Shown piece after piece: positions 37,364-48,088 of a DNA stretch of 64,000 bases. The notes beneath the pieces were generated by a model. It was not told where the DNA came from and made no database searches. It saw nothing but the letters and a program-made list of their open reading frames with translations. Position numbers and translations under genes: made by a program. Each line of letters starts with the position of its first letter. Within the stretch, counting starts at the first letter, position 1. Source of the stretch: Ustilago trichophora (taxonomy: Eukaryota; Basidiomycota; Ustilaginomycetes; Ustilaginales; Ustilaginaceae); assembly GCA_900323505.1 (NCBI GenBank), contig OOIN01000037.1, forward strand, positions 62,001 to 126,000. The letters are read 5' to 3'.

Positions 37364-40351
37364 CTAAGTAGAGGCCTGTGGAGTAGCAGCCTGTTGACTC
37401 TCAGTAGGAGCGACGGCAAAAGAAGACCTCTGCGAACCATCACCCCTCTCCTCGGTTGGAGTCGCGCTCTGTCCCTGCGTCGCACTCCCTCCTTTCCTCC
37501 CATCTCCCCTCTCATGAATCCTGAACAACTTCACCTCGGTATCACTCCACAGTCCAAAAGGCAACAGACCCGCTACATAGATCGTCCCCCACAAATAGCT
37601 CCTCAACCAGACACTAGCATGTTCCGTCCACTGCCAACCTCTGGCATGAATCCCTCCTTCCGGCGGTGGAAGATACTCTTCCATCTTCTGTTCTCTCAAA
37701 AACGCCAACACTCTTGCATCCGTATCTCCACCTGTAATCTCCACAACATTGCTCCCATTGGTGCCGGTTTTAACCCCTCCACCAGCGGCTATCCGCTCCA
37801 CCTCCGGGAGGAGCTTTTCGATCACCATTCGTGGAGTGGCCAAAGGTAGGCCGAGATGCCAAGATTCAACCCAGGCCTGTGTTGGGCGGAATCCGTGCTT
37901 GCCGATATACTGCGCAGCTGCAAGTTCGACCGATTCGAGGGAGTACTTGGATAGTTCACCTTCCCATTGTGCAGGGGTCGGCAGGTCCGATGAGGAGGTT
38001 GAGATTCGACGTGATTTACCCTTGTTCACCATCGGTGGGGATGTACCTTGGTCGGCAGCGGCTGCTGTTGAATTGGAATCTGGCAAAGCCTCAGGAGATG
38101 GCGGTAAAGGTGGCTTTTCGAGCCGTGGCGCGTTCTCAAACCAATCCCTCGTATCTGTACCTACTGCACGTCGTCTCTTCCAGACTTCCTCGACGCCTTT
38201 TCGCAACGAGAAGCTCTCCAAGCCGTCGATAAGACCTCGTGCGAGTACCAGGGAATAGACCAGGTTGACGTTAGCATTATATCCAAACGTCAACACGGCG
38301 TTGATCGTTTCCAAAACGTAGAACAGCAATCTTGGATGACCTTCATCCGAAAGCAAGAACGATGGCTGGGAGAACGATCGTAGGAGATGTATGATCCTCG
38401 ATGAAGCCGTGATGGACAACGAACGCCACGCAGGAGCTGTGTTACTCAACGAGATGACCAGTGGTGCGTAGAGCGAAGCCAGTTGGCCTTTGGTAGTAGC
38501 AACGAGCGAGTAAACGCCTTGCACCAGAAAGTCGATCGCCGTGTTACCACCCAACAGCCCAAGCCTTGCTGGCAGCTGCACTTTTGCCGCGCTTCCAACT
38601 TTTGCCAAGTTCGTTGCGAAGGCACGCTCGCTGGAAACATCCTGCAGCATAAATGCGCACAGTCGAACCAGCCCTTGCAGCGCAACATTATCCTTGTAGG
38701 TGAGCGAAAAGTAGAGCAAGATCGTCAGCAGCTCCGGCGCCCGTTTAGCATCGTCCAACACGTACAGTCGGAATTTGTGATTGTGCTCCAACAGGCGCCA
38801 TAGCAGGATCAAACGCTCGGCTACTTGACTGAGCTGCCAGCTGGTCTCGGCCGCTCTTCTGCCTTGCCCACCGGTGGGAATGGGGATAGCGAGGATCTGG
38901 ATGGTGGAGCTGACGTGTTCGTTAAAGGATTTGGATAGGCCGGACCAGATGAAGTCGAAATCGGCCGTTCGGTGAAGCTTGCTGAGATAGAAGCGGAAGA
39001 CGTTGCGTCCTCCTGGACCGGGTAAGGGTCGTCCGACGGTGCTTAGGCTGACGGTGTCGGCCTCTCCGGGTAGAGGAGCGTCGTAGGTGAGCAACACGTC
39101 AAGGATCTGTAACGACATAGTGACGAGACTGGTGCGCACCTCATCATTGGATCCGCCGACAAGTCCACTGACGCTGGGTAGACCGAGCCAGGCAGATGTC
39201 GAGTTGCGCGCGTTGGTGATGCTCGTATTGATGAGACTGCAGAGGAGGGGCAGCATGATGCCTCGATCAAGGTCTTGGACGGCAAATTTGAGCGCAGGCT
39301 CGACGACGGTATTTTGCTTGTGGGCGGGGATATAGATGCTTTTAGAGAGAAGTACAAGCAAGAGGCGGAGGACTTCGACGCGGTTGGAGACGTGGAAGCG
39401 TGTTGTGCCAGGCAGGTCGACCGAGCTTCCGACACCAGCTTCCCAGATGGAGTAGTTGATCCGTTGTGGTTGCGTACTGCTAGCTGCCTCCTCTAGCTGG
39501 TCCTCGGTCCAAGGGAGGGTGAAGCCGGAGCAAAAGAGCAGATCGACAGCGAGCCGAACTAGCCTTTCGCCAAGTGCTACCGGTATTGGCTCGTCGTCAT
39601 CATTGTGTGGTTGTGTGCTTTCGTCTGCCTTCTCAGCCGACGCCAGCGGGTGATCTACAGCTTGGTTCTTGTCATCTTCATCATCTTCGTCATCGTCGAT
39701 TACGAATTGGGCGGAAGTTTCGAGCTTGTTCGATTCCGGAGCAGATGCCTTGCTGCTGCCCGTGGGTACCCCTCGCGATGGAGCAGAGTCAGAGTAAGCC
39801 TCGGGCGCCTGCGACCAAAGCACCTCGCTCTCGAAGCCAGCATCTTCGGATTCCATGACAGCCGGCAGAGTCCTCGTAAGGATACGAATTACATTGAGTG
39901 CCTCCTTGACCCTATCTCTCTGTACCGACCCAGGGGCGTTCTGAGCAGAATCGAACCCCATTAGCGAGGCACCAGGCACTTTCCACTTGGAGACATCCGC
40001 AATACCGTTGAGCCGGCTAGCAAAGCCGTCCTGTCCAGATCCAGGAGCACTTGCTGGTGGGGGCTCTAAAAGCGGGTCGAGCAAGAGGCTCTCAAGGTGG
40101 GCGACCATGACCCTGACCAAGGTGACAACATTCTCTGGTGCATCCCTGCGTGCCCTCCTTAGATCCGCAAGCGACAGTAAAGAAAAGACATCGGTCGGTG
40201 TGTCGAGCTGCAGATATCTCGACCAGTACTTGGAGTCATGGTAGGGAATATGACGTTCAGAGTATAACCTTGCGATGCCGTCCTGTGAAGAGAGTTTAAA
40301 GTCGATCTTGGTTTGACTGCCAAAGATGAGCCTTTTGGGTAGCGAGAGCAT
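37364..40351 (-). CDS. HID1: HID1-family (high-temperature-induced dauer formation) protein
   Basis: 995 residues, single exon. HID1 proteins are peripheral Golgi/trans-Golgi proteins that act in secretory vesicle sorting; the S. pombe member (Ftp105) anchors the deubiquitinase Ubp5 at the Golgi. Recognised from the N-terminus (MLSLPKRLIFGSQTKIDFKLSSQDGIARLYSERHIPYHDSKYWSRYLQLDTPTDVFSLLSLADLRRARRDAPENVVTLVRVMVAHL), then long helical (dymeclin/HEAT-like) repeats. An acidic low-complexity insert lies near 220-265 (DDDEDDEDDKNQ). The C-terminal block has YIGKHGFRPTQAWVESWHLGLPLATPRMVIEKLLPEVERI and HASVWLRSYLWGTIYVAG. I chose ATG 40351 because the family block starts there; upstream codons in frame do not look protein-like. 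It converges on GET2, with 254 bp between stops. Confidence 0.88.
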   Translation of the reverse strand: MLSLPKRLIFGSQTKIDFKLSSQDGIARLYSERHIPYHDSKYWSRYLQLDTPTDVFSLLSLADLRRARRDAPENVVTLVRVMVAHLESLLLDPLLEPPPASAPGSGQDGFASRLNGIADVSKWKVPGASLMGFDSAQNAPGSVQRDRVKEALNVIRILTRTLPAVMESEDAGFESEVLWSQAPEAYSDSAPSRGVPTGSSKASAPESNKLETSAQFVIDDDEDDEDDKNQAVDHPLASAEKADESTQPHNDDDEPIPVALGERLVRLAVDLLFCSGFTLPWTEDQLEEAASSTQPQRINYSIWEAGVGSSVDLPGTTRFHVSNRVEVLRLLLVLLSKSIYIPAHKQNTVVEPALKFAVQDLDRGIMLPLLCSLINTSITNARNSTSAWLGLPSVSGLVGGSNDEVRTSLVTMSLQILDVLLTYDAPLPGEADTVSLSTVGRPLPGPGGRNVFRFYLSKLHRTADFDFIWSGLSKSFNEHVSSTIQILAIPIPTGGQGRRAAETSWQLSQVAERLILLWRLLEHNHKFRLYVLDDAKRAPELLTILLYFSLTYKDNVALQGLVRLCAFMLQDVSSERAFATNLAKVGSAAKVQLPARLGLLGGNTAIDFLVQGVYSLVATTKGQLASLYAPLVISLSNTAPAWRSLSITASSRIIHLLRSFSQPSFLLSDEGHPRLLFYVLETINAVLTFGYNANVNLVYSLVLARGLIDGLESFSLRKGVEEVWKRRRAVGTDTRDWFENAPRLEKPPLPPSPEALPDSNSTAAAADQGTSPPMVNKGKSRRISTSSSDLPTPAQWEGELSKYSLESVELAAAQYIGKHGFRPTQAWVESWHLGLPLATPRMVIEKLLPEVERIAAGGGVKTGTNGSNVVEITGGDTDARVLAFLREQKMEEYLPPPEGGIHARGWQWTEHASVWLRSYLWGTIYVAGLLPFGLWSDTEVKLFRIHERGDGRKGGSATQGQSATPTEERGDGSQRSSFAVAPTESQQAATPQAST

Positions 40352-40894
40352 CGTTTCGAAGCCAACAAACAGCACTGTGTCACCCTTTTTTTTTTCACCG
40401 CCGAGAGACTGATCGATGTTGCTGTGATGGGGATGGTGGCAGTGTATGATGATCGGAAGAAGCGATGTGGGAAAGAGCAACACTTTCCTTTGGTATTCAA
40501 GGGTGCTGTGCCGCATTTCAAACCCTAAATTTGTGACAGCTACAGTGCCATGTGCGGTCTGTGCACTTTGCAACACCAACACTGCCCGATTCCAAATTCA
40601 AATCGGCAAGGCCGCCCTCCACACACACACACACATCAGTCACGCTCAGCATCTTCTTCTTCTTCTCCTTCTTGTTCTATACTATCGCACACTTCCTATC
40701 AATCATCACAACGGCTTCTCCGAAGCTGCAAATCATTCATTTTCGGATCTGCCGATTAGGGTCGTGGGAAGCTGTCACACCCTCATCGAAGTCGTTTTCT
40801 GGTCGCCATCAGGATCAAACTCAGCCATCATCTCAAGTAGAACTTTCCGACTGAGCTCACCATTCCCCGGCCCAGCGCCATCAACGTATTCACC
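40352..40894. other. Divergent intergenic region, HID1 / TFB1
   Basis: 543 bp between two divergent starts. Short CA run at about 40622-40636 and a CTT-rich stretch at 40652-40675. No gene. Confidence 0.55.
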
Positions 40895-43078
40895 ATGTCG
40901 GCCTCTTCCTCCTCATCATCCTACATGCACGCCGCAGTAGCATTCAACAAAGTCCCCGGAACCCTCTCCCTTCAAACCGACCAAACCGTTCGATGGGTTC
41001 CCTCCTCCGCCTCTTCAGGGGTCAGCTCCTTCCAGATCAAATTCATCGACATTGCCGGTTTGCAGACGTCCAAAGCTGGTGCTGCACAGATTGCGCTCAT
41101 GCTGGTTCTTGCAAATGGGGTACAGATTGCGTCCAAGCCAAAAGTGCTGCTCGTGTTCAACGCTGCGCAGCAGACGGCGCTGGATGATAGGGAAAAGTTC
41201 AAGAATGAGCTGGCGGCGGCGGTGGGGAGGAATAGGGCCAGCGTAGAAGGTGGTGGTGGTTCGGCGACTCCTTCGATTCCTCCCAGTCCTGCTGCTGCTC
41301 CGTCACCACCCTCAACGGCGAATGCTACCCGTGCTGCCACTCCAGATACAAGAGCAGCCACCCCCACCTCAACCTCGACCCCAACGGCTACCAAGCCATC
41401 TTCCACCGCAGCCTCACCAGCACCCACCACCTCCTCCTCATCTACCATCAAACGACCCGCTCAATCTCTTCCGCCACGTAAAACCGACATCGAGCTCCGC
41501 ATCAGCGTCATCAAATCCAACCCTACCCTTCGCGCTCTCCACAAGGACATTGTCATCTCTGGCCAGATGTCGGATGCTGAATTCTGGTCTCACCCTTCGC
41601 GGCAGCGTTTGCTTCGTTCTGAACGGGCCAAGCTGGAACAGCGTGCTGGACGAAATGCCCGTCTAGCCGACCCCAAACCGACCCCTAACGAAGCTGGAGA
41701 GTTGAAACTGAGCATCACTCCTGAACTCATTCGGGATCTATTCGAACAGTTCCCCGTCGTTGCCAGAGCGTACGAAGAGAATGTACCGTCAAAGTTGGAC
41801 GAAGGTTCATTTTGGACTCGCTACTTTCAGTCGAAACTCTACCACCGGTTAAGGACGAGTGCAAGGAGTGCCGCTTCGGAACACATTGTTCAGGACGATG
41901 CGATATTCGATCAGTATCTCGAAGAAGAGGATAACCAGTTGGAACCGAGGCGAGTTTTCAACCCGCACGATAGGTTGTTGGATCTAGGTGCGACGGAGGA
42001 GGATCACGGAGAGACGGGCAATGGGAAAGATTGGACGATGAGGGCAGGAGCTGAAAGAAGGACTTTACCGTTGATGAGGAGGTTCAACGACCATTCGCAG
42101 TCCTTGTTGGATTCGGCGTTGGGAGATCAGGAGGAGGGAGAGAGGAGGAAGAGGAGAAGGATTGTCGGTGGAGTTGGGGAGGAATACGCTCCTCCTGGTG
42201 AAGGCGAATCGGGAAATCCGCCTAAACTGGGTGGAAACGCAGACGATATGGATCTGGATCAAGAAGCATCAGACTCTGTAGACTGGATCAAATCCCACTA
42301 CTACAAGGAGATCATCCTGGATGATCTCACCGAACATCAAAAGGGCGATAAAGTTCGTCTCAACATGGTAAATCTCGAAGGCTATCTTTCTGGTGCTTCC
42401 CAAAACCAACCTTCCGAATCCACAACCTCTGTTACCGACACCGATTCCACCTCAAGTCCATCGTTCGAGCTTGTCCCGACCACCATGGCAGAGTATCTCG
42501 CCTATGTCGAAAGGTTTACCAGAGATCTGACCAACTCTAGCATCACCTTAGGCAGCTTTAAACCGAACCCAATTGGGACGGAAAAAAGCATGTCTAGGAT
42601 GTTGGCCAACCTACGATCACGATCTCTCAATCCACGTTCGGTAGGAGATCTTAAAACACTGCCCGACACCGTGCAAAAATCACTTGTATCGCTCCAAGCT
42701 TCCACGACGGAATTCTTGCGACAGTTTTGGAACGCCATCGCACCCGGACCTGTCGAAATCGAAGAATCCGACCAACCCACCACCTGGTCCGCCCAAACCG
42801 CCCACGCCCACGCTCGCAACGATGCCGAATCAGTCCAACAAGCAAAACGAAAGAGGCAGGAAAAAGAATCAGAGGCAGAGGAAGCTCGACTCTTAGCAGC
42901 CCGAAAAATGGCCCTAAACCTAGCCAAGTTTCAAGACAAATTGGAATCTCTACTCAACAGTGCAACCACAGGGTTGGACGAGGTGTTGGAGCAAAAAGTG
43001 TTGGGTTTGTTGGTTCCAACTCAAAAAGCGGTAAACAAAGCTGTGGGCATTGCAAGGTCGAAAGGCTTCATTGCCTAA
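40895..43078 (+). CDS. TFB1: TFIIH core subunit Tfb1 (p62/GTF2H1)
   Basis: 727 residues, single exon. It is a structural subunit of TFIIH in RNA polymerase II initiation and nucleotide excision repair (nucleus). An N-terminal PH-like domain (about 8-115) has FNKVPGTLSLQTDQTVRWVPS...FQIKFIDIAGLQTSKAGAAQIALMLVL. A Ser/Thr/Pro/Ala linker (about 117-190) precedes two BSD domains: LRALHKDIVISGQMSDAEFWSHPSRQRLL (about 213-245) and FPVVARAYEENVPSKLDEGSFWTRYFQSKLYHRL (about 285-320). The C-terminal block has EYLAYVERFTRDLTNSSITLG and TTEFLRQFWNAI. Domain order fits the family; length is somewhat longer than yeast Tfb1 because of linkers. Tail-to-tail with the phosphatase gene, 187 bp apart. Confidence 0.93.
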   Translation: MSASSSSSSYMHAAVAFNKVPGTLSLQTDQTVRWVPSSASSGVSSFQIKFIDIAGLQTSKAGAAQIALMLVLANGVQIASKPKVLLVFNAAQQTALDDREKFKNELAAAVGRNRASVEGGGGSATPSIPPSPAAAPSPPSTANATRAATPDTRAATPTSTSTPTATKPSSTAASPAPTTSSSSTIKRPAQSLPPRKTDIELRISVIKSNPTLRALHKDIVISGQMSDAEFWSHPSRQRLLRSERAKLEQRAGRNARLADPKPTPNEAGELKLSITPELIRDLFEQFPVVARAYEENVPSKLDEGSFWTRYFQSKLYHRLRTSARSAASEHIVQDDAIFDQYLEEEDNQLEPRRVFNPHDRLLDLGATEEDHGETGNGKDWTMRAGAERRTLPLMRRFNDHSQSLLDSALGDQEEGERRKRRRIVGGVGEEYAPPGEGESGNPPKLGGNADDMDLDQEASDSVDWIKSHYYKEIILDDLTEHQKGDKVRLNMVNLEGYLSGASQNQPSESTTSVTDTDSTSSPSFELVPTTMAEYLAYVERFTRDLTNSSITLGSFKPNPIGTEKSMSRMLANLRSRSLNPRSVGDLKTLPDTVQKSLVSLQASTTEFLRQFWNAIAPGPVEIEESDQPTTWSAQTAHAHARNDAESVQQAKRKRQEKESEAEEARLLAARKMALNLAKFQDKLESLLNSATTGLDEVLEQKVLGLLVPTQKAVNKAVGIARSKGFIA

Positions 43079-43265
43079 ATTCCTCGCAAAATGCTGCAAT
43101 GCAATCACTTGCGAACTGGTCAAATGTCAATGTTTGTCGTGCGATGTGCGAATGAGAGGAGAATGTGTGTGTGTTTGCTTGTTGCGAAAAGAGATGCATG
43201 GAATGTGATGTATATATGATGTCCAAATGTGGGGTTCTTTTGTTGATAATGATAGATGGAGAGGA

Positions 43266-45923
43266 TCATGACGACGACCGCAAATGAGAAGCATGAAGGC
43301 GTTCCTGACGATGCAAGAAGGTGACGTACTCTACGAGGAATCGTACCTGTTCTGCCGTCTCGATCGCTTTTGGACTACGTCGTCTTCGAATCGTCTCGAT
43401 CAGGCATCGCACCGTGTCGAGGATTGTATCGCATTCCGCCTCCTCCTCCGCCTCGCTGAGCTGATCTTGACTGCTGACGATGGCATCGTGAGAGCCTGTG
43501 GTTGTCGTACGTTCCACAATCTCCCTACTGCTTCCCGCAGCCGAGCCAACTTTCGCCTGCTCATCAGCTTTTCCCGACCCTCTCTTGCTTCGTTCACCAA
43601 CAAATCCCATCTTGAGCAACCAAGAACAGGCGATCAGTCCAGCCCGGCCTACACCGCCTCGACAGTGCACCAGAACGTTGGTCCCTTTCATGGTGCAATC
43701 TGTAACGATGGACGTCATGGCCGCGTCCATCTCTTGGACGTTGGTTGGCGCAAAACCTTCTGCCATGGGAAGACGATAGATATCCAACCCAAGGCGGTCC
43801 GCTTCCCGTTCGTACTCGGACCAAGGAGCGCCGAGGTAGGAGAGCTCTTCATCGTTCAAACAGCATACAACAGCGCGGACGCCGATGCTGAAAATTCGAG
43901 AGAGGTCCAATCCGAGATCTCGACAAATGGCTCCTCGTCCGCGGACAGGACCAGAGAGTCGGACTTTTTTGCCGGGACACGAGGAAAGTAAAAGATTTCC
44001 AATGCTGGGACCAGTGATGGAGGATCCCATCCCATCTTTGCCGTCGGCATCGTCGGCTGAGGTGAGGGTGAGGGTGTTCTCTCGAGATGCCTGTTCAGCG
44101 AGCTGAGATTGCGAGAGATAGTTGGCGCTGGGATCGGTGGCAGTGATGGAAGTGAGATCGAGCATGTTTCGAAGTCGGATGAGACGATCGCCTTGGATTT
44201 GCTCACGGGCGTGGTCGTCAAAGTAGCGTTCTGAGAGGGCAGTCTGCTTGTCGGAAACGGTAAGGGAGCTGAGGTGGCCATTGGTGGAACCGAGGTGGAG
44301 GAGCTGCGGCTCTGCACGGGCGTGAATGCGACCGCCAACATCTGCGAGGAGATCGTCAGGAAGGATAGGGCTGATGTGGATCGGGTGCGTGTCCGAGGTC
44401 TTCATGGCGAGCTGGTTCTGCTGTTGCTGGCGGAGTTGTTCAGAAGACATTTGTTGGGGTTCAAGACCGTTGCTAGCAGGTCCGTAAGAATTGCCCTCAC
44501 CATGGACGAGAGGTCCGAGAGAGGTGTCCTTGGCAGCAGAAGAGGTGGACGACTCAGGCTGCGCCGGCTTCTCGGTCGGACTCGCCTTCTCCATCTCTTG
44601 AACCATGGTGCGCTCCGTATCCATGGGCCCACCCACTTCGACATTGCTACCAGCTTGCGAGCTCGTCATCAGCTCATCAGCGACGCCGTTCTGCTGCTCC
44701 TGCTCCACGTCGTTCTTGGAGTCTCCATTCTGGAGCGAGCCTCCATTCACAGAAGTCGAGCCAATCTCGACCATCCTTGTGGAGCGATCAAAGCTATTGA
44801 GATCAACCTGATCCTGCTTAGCTGGAGGGACAGATCCATCTTCTTCAGATGAGGATGCCTCTCGCGACGGAGGCGCAGGAACTTCCCTGGGCGGTGAACC
44901 CGAAGCGTCGATGGAGGCGGCCATCGCCTCGCTCAAATCGTGTTCGACTTTTTGACGGTCATTGACATCTGGGTCGGTGCGGAGCACACTTCTTGCCCGT
45001 GTGTCAGGTGGCGTGGTGAGGGAAGCAGGTCGCTTGGTTCCGGTGCTTGACGGAGCTCCATTGACCGCCGTCTTTCCGTTCGCTTGCTGGAAGATGTCGG
45101 GTGGCAAGCTGAGCACCGGCAAGTCGTCGTCACTGTCCATGGGTACAGCTGCGTTGGAAGCGTGGCCTAGCTTGGCCTGTCGCTTTGCAATCAACCATGC
45201 CTTTGCTTCCAACTCTTCCTCCCTCTGTCTCAGCATGGTGTTTTCCACCACCTCAGGCTGTTGGAGGGTGATAGGAATGTAGGCAAAGGGCGAGCCACGA
45301 GGGCCAAATTTCATGATACTGTAGGGGCTCATGTGGTGTTGCGATGCGAGATGCGCAAGATCCATGAGCGCGACCCAGTGAAAGTTGCCAGAGCGGATAG
45401 CAGACTGCTGTGCGCTGGCTACAAGCTTGTCACGTTGCAAATAGTTGTACTCGCTCGCAGGGATGCGACCGTTATGATCGAGCTGGTAGCTGCTTAGGCT
45501 GTCAAAGCCTTTCTGTTGCGGTGGTTGGCGCAAAAGGCTAGGATCCCGATCTTGTGGTTTTGTAGCAACAGAGAAGCTGGCACCAGGTGCCTTGGCAATG
45601 GTGGGATCGTTGGCCGCCTCGACACCCTTTTTGCGAGAGTGATCGTCGTTGGAGGCGGCATGGTGACCATTGCTGCTGTTGGCTCTAGCAGAGGAGGGGC
45701 GTGAACGAGGCTTGTGTCGTTGTGAGCTTGAGCCGTTCGTATCTCTGTGACCTTTTTTGAGCTGATGCGAATGGTGGTTATGTGTAGATGCATCGCCATT
45801 GGCGAGGAAACTAGCTTTGGAGCTCAGATCCGAAGAGGGGGAGTGGACTACCGCGGGAAGGCTAGGAGCAGCCGGGGAGAGCGGCGGTGAGAGGACGGGT
45901 TGCTGTACTACTGGTTGCGCCAT
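43266..45923 (-). CDS. Dual-specificity/CDKN3-like protein phosphatase with long disordered N-terminus
   Basis: 885 residues, single exon. The catalytic domain lies at about 660-830: VRLSGPVRGRGAICRDLGLDLSRIFSIGVRAVVCCLNDEELSYLGA, then DIYRLPMAEGFAPTNVQEMDAAMTSIV, then the P-loop VHCRGGVGRAGLIACSWLL with Cys754 and Arg760 of HCx5R. This resembles CDKN3/KAP-type and related cysteine phosphatases, which use the same fold; an acidic general-acid residue is not certain by eye. An insert (about 776-830) separates the P-loop from the last helix (ETIRRRRSPKAIETAEQVRFLVEYVTFLHRQE). The N-terminal 640 residues are His/Ser/Gln/Glu-rich with one conserved-looking island (RDKLVASAQQSAIRSGNFHWVALMDLAHLASQHHMSPYSIMKFGPRGSPFAYIP, about 165-220). 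First ATG 45923 was used. Substrate unknown. Confidence 0.85.
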   Translation of the reverse strand: MAQPVVQQPVLSPPLSPAAPSLPAVVHSPSSDLSSKASFLANGDASTHNHHSHQLKKGHRDTNGSSSQRHKPRSRPSSARANSSNGHHAASNDDHSRKKGVEAANDPTIAKAPGASFSVATKPQDRDPSLLRQPPQQKGFDSLSSYQLDHNGRIPASEYNYLQRDKLVASAQQSAIRSGNFHWVALMDLAHLASQHHMSPYSIMKFGPRGSPFAYIPITLQQPEVVENTMLRQREEELEAKAWLIAKRQAKLGHASNAAVPMDSDDDLPVLSLPPDIFQQANGKTAVNGAPSSTGTKRPASLTTPPDTRARSVLRTDPDVNDRQKVEHDLSEAMAASIDASGSPPREVPAPPSREASSSEEDGSVPPAKQDQVDLNSFDRSTRMVEIGSTSVNGGSLQNGDSKNDVEQEQQNGVADELMTSSQAGSNVEVGGPMDTERTMVQEMEKASPTEKPAQPESSTSSAAKDTSLGPLVHGEGNSYGPASNGLEPQQMSSEQLRQQQQNQLAMKTSDTHPIHISPILPDDLLADVGGRIHARAEPQLLHLGSTNGHLSSLTVSDKQTALSERYFDDHAREQIQGDRLIRLRNMLDLTSITATDPSANYLSQSQLAEQASRENTLTLTSADDADGKDGMGSSITGPSIGNLLLSSCPGKKVRLSGPVRGRGAICRDLGLDLSRIFSIGVRAVVCCLNDEELSYLGAPWSEYEREADRLGLDIYRLPMAEGFAPTNVQEMDAAMTSIVTDCTMKGTNVLVHCRGGVGRAGLIACSWLLKMGFVGERSKRGSGKADEQAKVGSAAGSSREIVERTTTTGSHDAIVSSQDQLSEAEEEAECDTILDTVRCLIETIRRRRSPKAIETAEQVRFLVEYVTFLHRQERLHASHLRSSS

Positions 45924-47032
45924 GCTTGCTTCCGTATGCTGATGCAAGGGTCGAGGAAATGTATGCGTCTGCGTCTGCGTCTGCTTCTTTGATTTCCGTC
46001 AATTGCGGACCGGGAATCGAAGCTGGGTGGAAAGCTCGGATGCAGGTGCTGTGAAGAGACAGCTCGCGATGTTCCTTACGTCCTGAGCTTGAGGCAAGAC
46101 CGGAACGAAGAACGGAGAATAGATATCTGTATATGCTATAAAGATGCCTGCTGCACCATGCCCTAGGTCACTATGCTGTCTGAATCGAAAGAGTCGAGTG
46201 TGTAGAAGGAAACGAGGGCCGAGTTTGTCCAAGTAAGGAGCGAAAGGTGATGTGCGTCCTGTGAGGTCAAGGAGGATTCGTGCTGTCGAGTCCTGAAACC
46301 AGTCGTTGAGCTTGTGGTGATTCTGTAAGCTGCGAGGACTGTGGTCCTATGAACCCAGGGGAACGGCGTGTCAACCAAAGAAGACGTTGTTGATGCGATT
46401 TCGCCGAATCTAGCCGGGATATGATGCAACGACTGCCGGGGAAAGGTAAACTTTTCACAGGACTGAAGAGCTGCAAGAGAGAAAGAGAGAGAGAGGGTTT
46501 AAAGACCTAAATATGGTGGGGAAGATGCAGATGTGGTTCTGTCGGAGAGCGAGATGAAGCCAGGCGGAGATGTGAAAAATGGAGCGAAAGAAGGTGGGAT
46601 GCGGTAGTAAATCCGAGCCAAGACGAGATGACGGAGAGATGTAGATGCTGATGAAATGTATGCCGAGTCGATAGAGACTGAAGTTGGTGCTATTCCTTAA
46701 GAGACCGCGAGGATGTGTAAGGATTGAGACGGTGGATGTGATGATGACAAGGACGACAAGGACGACGAAAAGAAAGGAGGATGCGAAGCGATTGAGCAGA
46801 GTTGTGATGAGGCTGTGCTGGTCAGTCGATGTGATTGACCTGAACGATGGAATCAAGTGATAGCAAAAGAGGAAGGAATAGAGAGGTGTGATGTCGCAAG
46901 GTCAGCTTTCTGAAGAGAGGGGGAGGGAGAGAGAGATGTCGGCGTTGAAGAAACGGTTCAGGGTGTGACAGGCAAGGAAGAGAGAGGGCTCTAGTGCATG
47001 GTGCGAGCCACAGAGGAGCGCAGCTTGCATCC

Positions 47033-47033
<1 letters not shown>

Positions 47034-47062
<29 letters not shown>
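47034..47062. repeat. AGC trinucleotide microsatellite
   Basis: About nine to ten tandem AGC units. It yields poly-Gln or poly-Cys in artefactual frames on either strand. Confidence 0.9.
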
Positions 47063-47067
<5 letters not shown>

Positions 47068-47454
47068 AGAAGAGCAGCACCGACCCTCGCACCATCCGAC
47101 CAACCATCGGAAGCAGCGCCTGAGGCACACGATCTGTCGAAAAAAGAACACATACACACACACACACACTCACTCACAAACACACTTTCCCGCCTCGAAA
47201 GCGCGATTTGCCACACAAGGCACAGAAGAGTACTGTAGTGTCACACTCAGAATCGCAATCAACACAACTGTTTCCTCTTACAGTTGTGTTGCTTTTATTC
47301 AAAGTCACCCTCTCTCTCACACTACACAGACGGAGAAGCCGAGATCGCTTCCTTTGTCTCCTACTAGAGAGCGATTCACAAGAGACAAGAAAGACAAAAG
47401 ACAAGAAGAAAGAGAGAGCATGACGATGAAGCTGTGCTGCTGCTGCTGGTGTTG

Positions 47455-47476
47455 AAAAAAAAAAAAAAAAAAAAAA
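47455..47476. repeat. 22-bp A homopolymer
   Basis: Uninterrupted A run directly after a CTG-rich stretch. Length is likely to vary between isolates or assemblies. Confidence 0.9.
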
Positions 47477-48062
47477 GGAGAGAGGGGAATCATGCAGACC
47501 AACACGACCCTGTTGAAGTGCCACCACACGACGCACTCTGGCACTCAACTTGTTCGCTCGCTTGGCTTGTTTCCGACAGACAGCCAGCCACAGAACAGAC
47601 AGAGAGAGAGACACGAGAGAGAGAGAGGCGTGTCGAAAGGACCCTAATGGTATTTCGCAAAAGGGCGAAATTCCTCTCTCTCTTCTCTTGTGTACCATTG
47701 TCCATTGTGCGCCACAGGACCCTCTTCGGACCCTGACCCATCTTTTCTCTGGCCCTTTTTACCGTGGCTCTCTCTCTCTCTCTCTCTGTGTGTGTCTCTC
47801 TCTTCTCTCTCGTGTGCCATGTCCCTTTCTACAGATTACGCTTTCCGTGGCTCACATACGCATACGCGACAACACCGCACACAGAAAACCGTCTGTCGCT
47901 TCTGAAAGGCGTCGAGTGAATGATTGCGTATCTACGTCTTGATCAAGTGGGGAGCAACAGCACGACAGCGTCATTGGTTTCGTTTGTGGATCAAAGATGG
48001 GTCTGCAAGCGAGATCTGTCAATGGCGATCGAGCGTCTCTGTCCCACTCGCTCCAGAAGAGC

Positions 48063-48088
48063 GAGAGAGAGAGAGAGAGAGAGAGAGA
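48063..48088. repeat. GA dinucleotide microsatellite
   Basis: Uninterrupted GA repeat in the gene-poor region. The complementary CT tract is at 47768-47787, so the two could pair as inverted repeats. Confidence 0.85.

Noticed and set aside
46902..47216. Poly-Cys/poly-Ala frames on the minus strand
   Set aside because: Produced by the AGC microsatellite; no sign of a protein.
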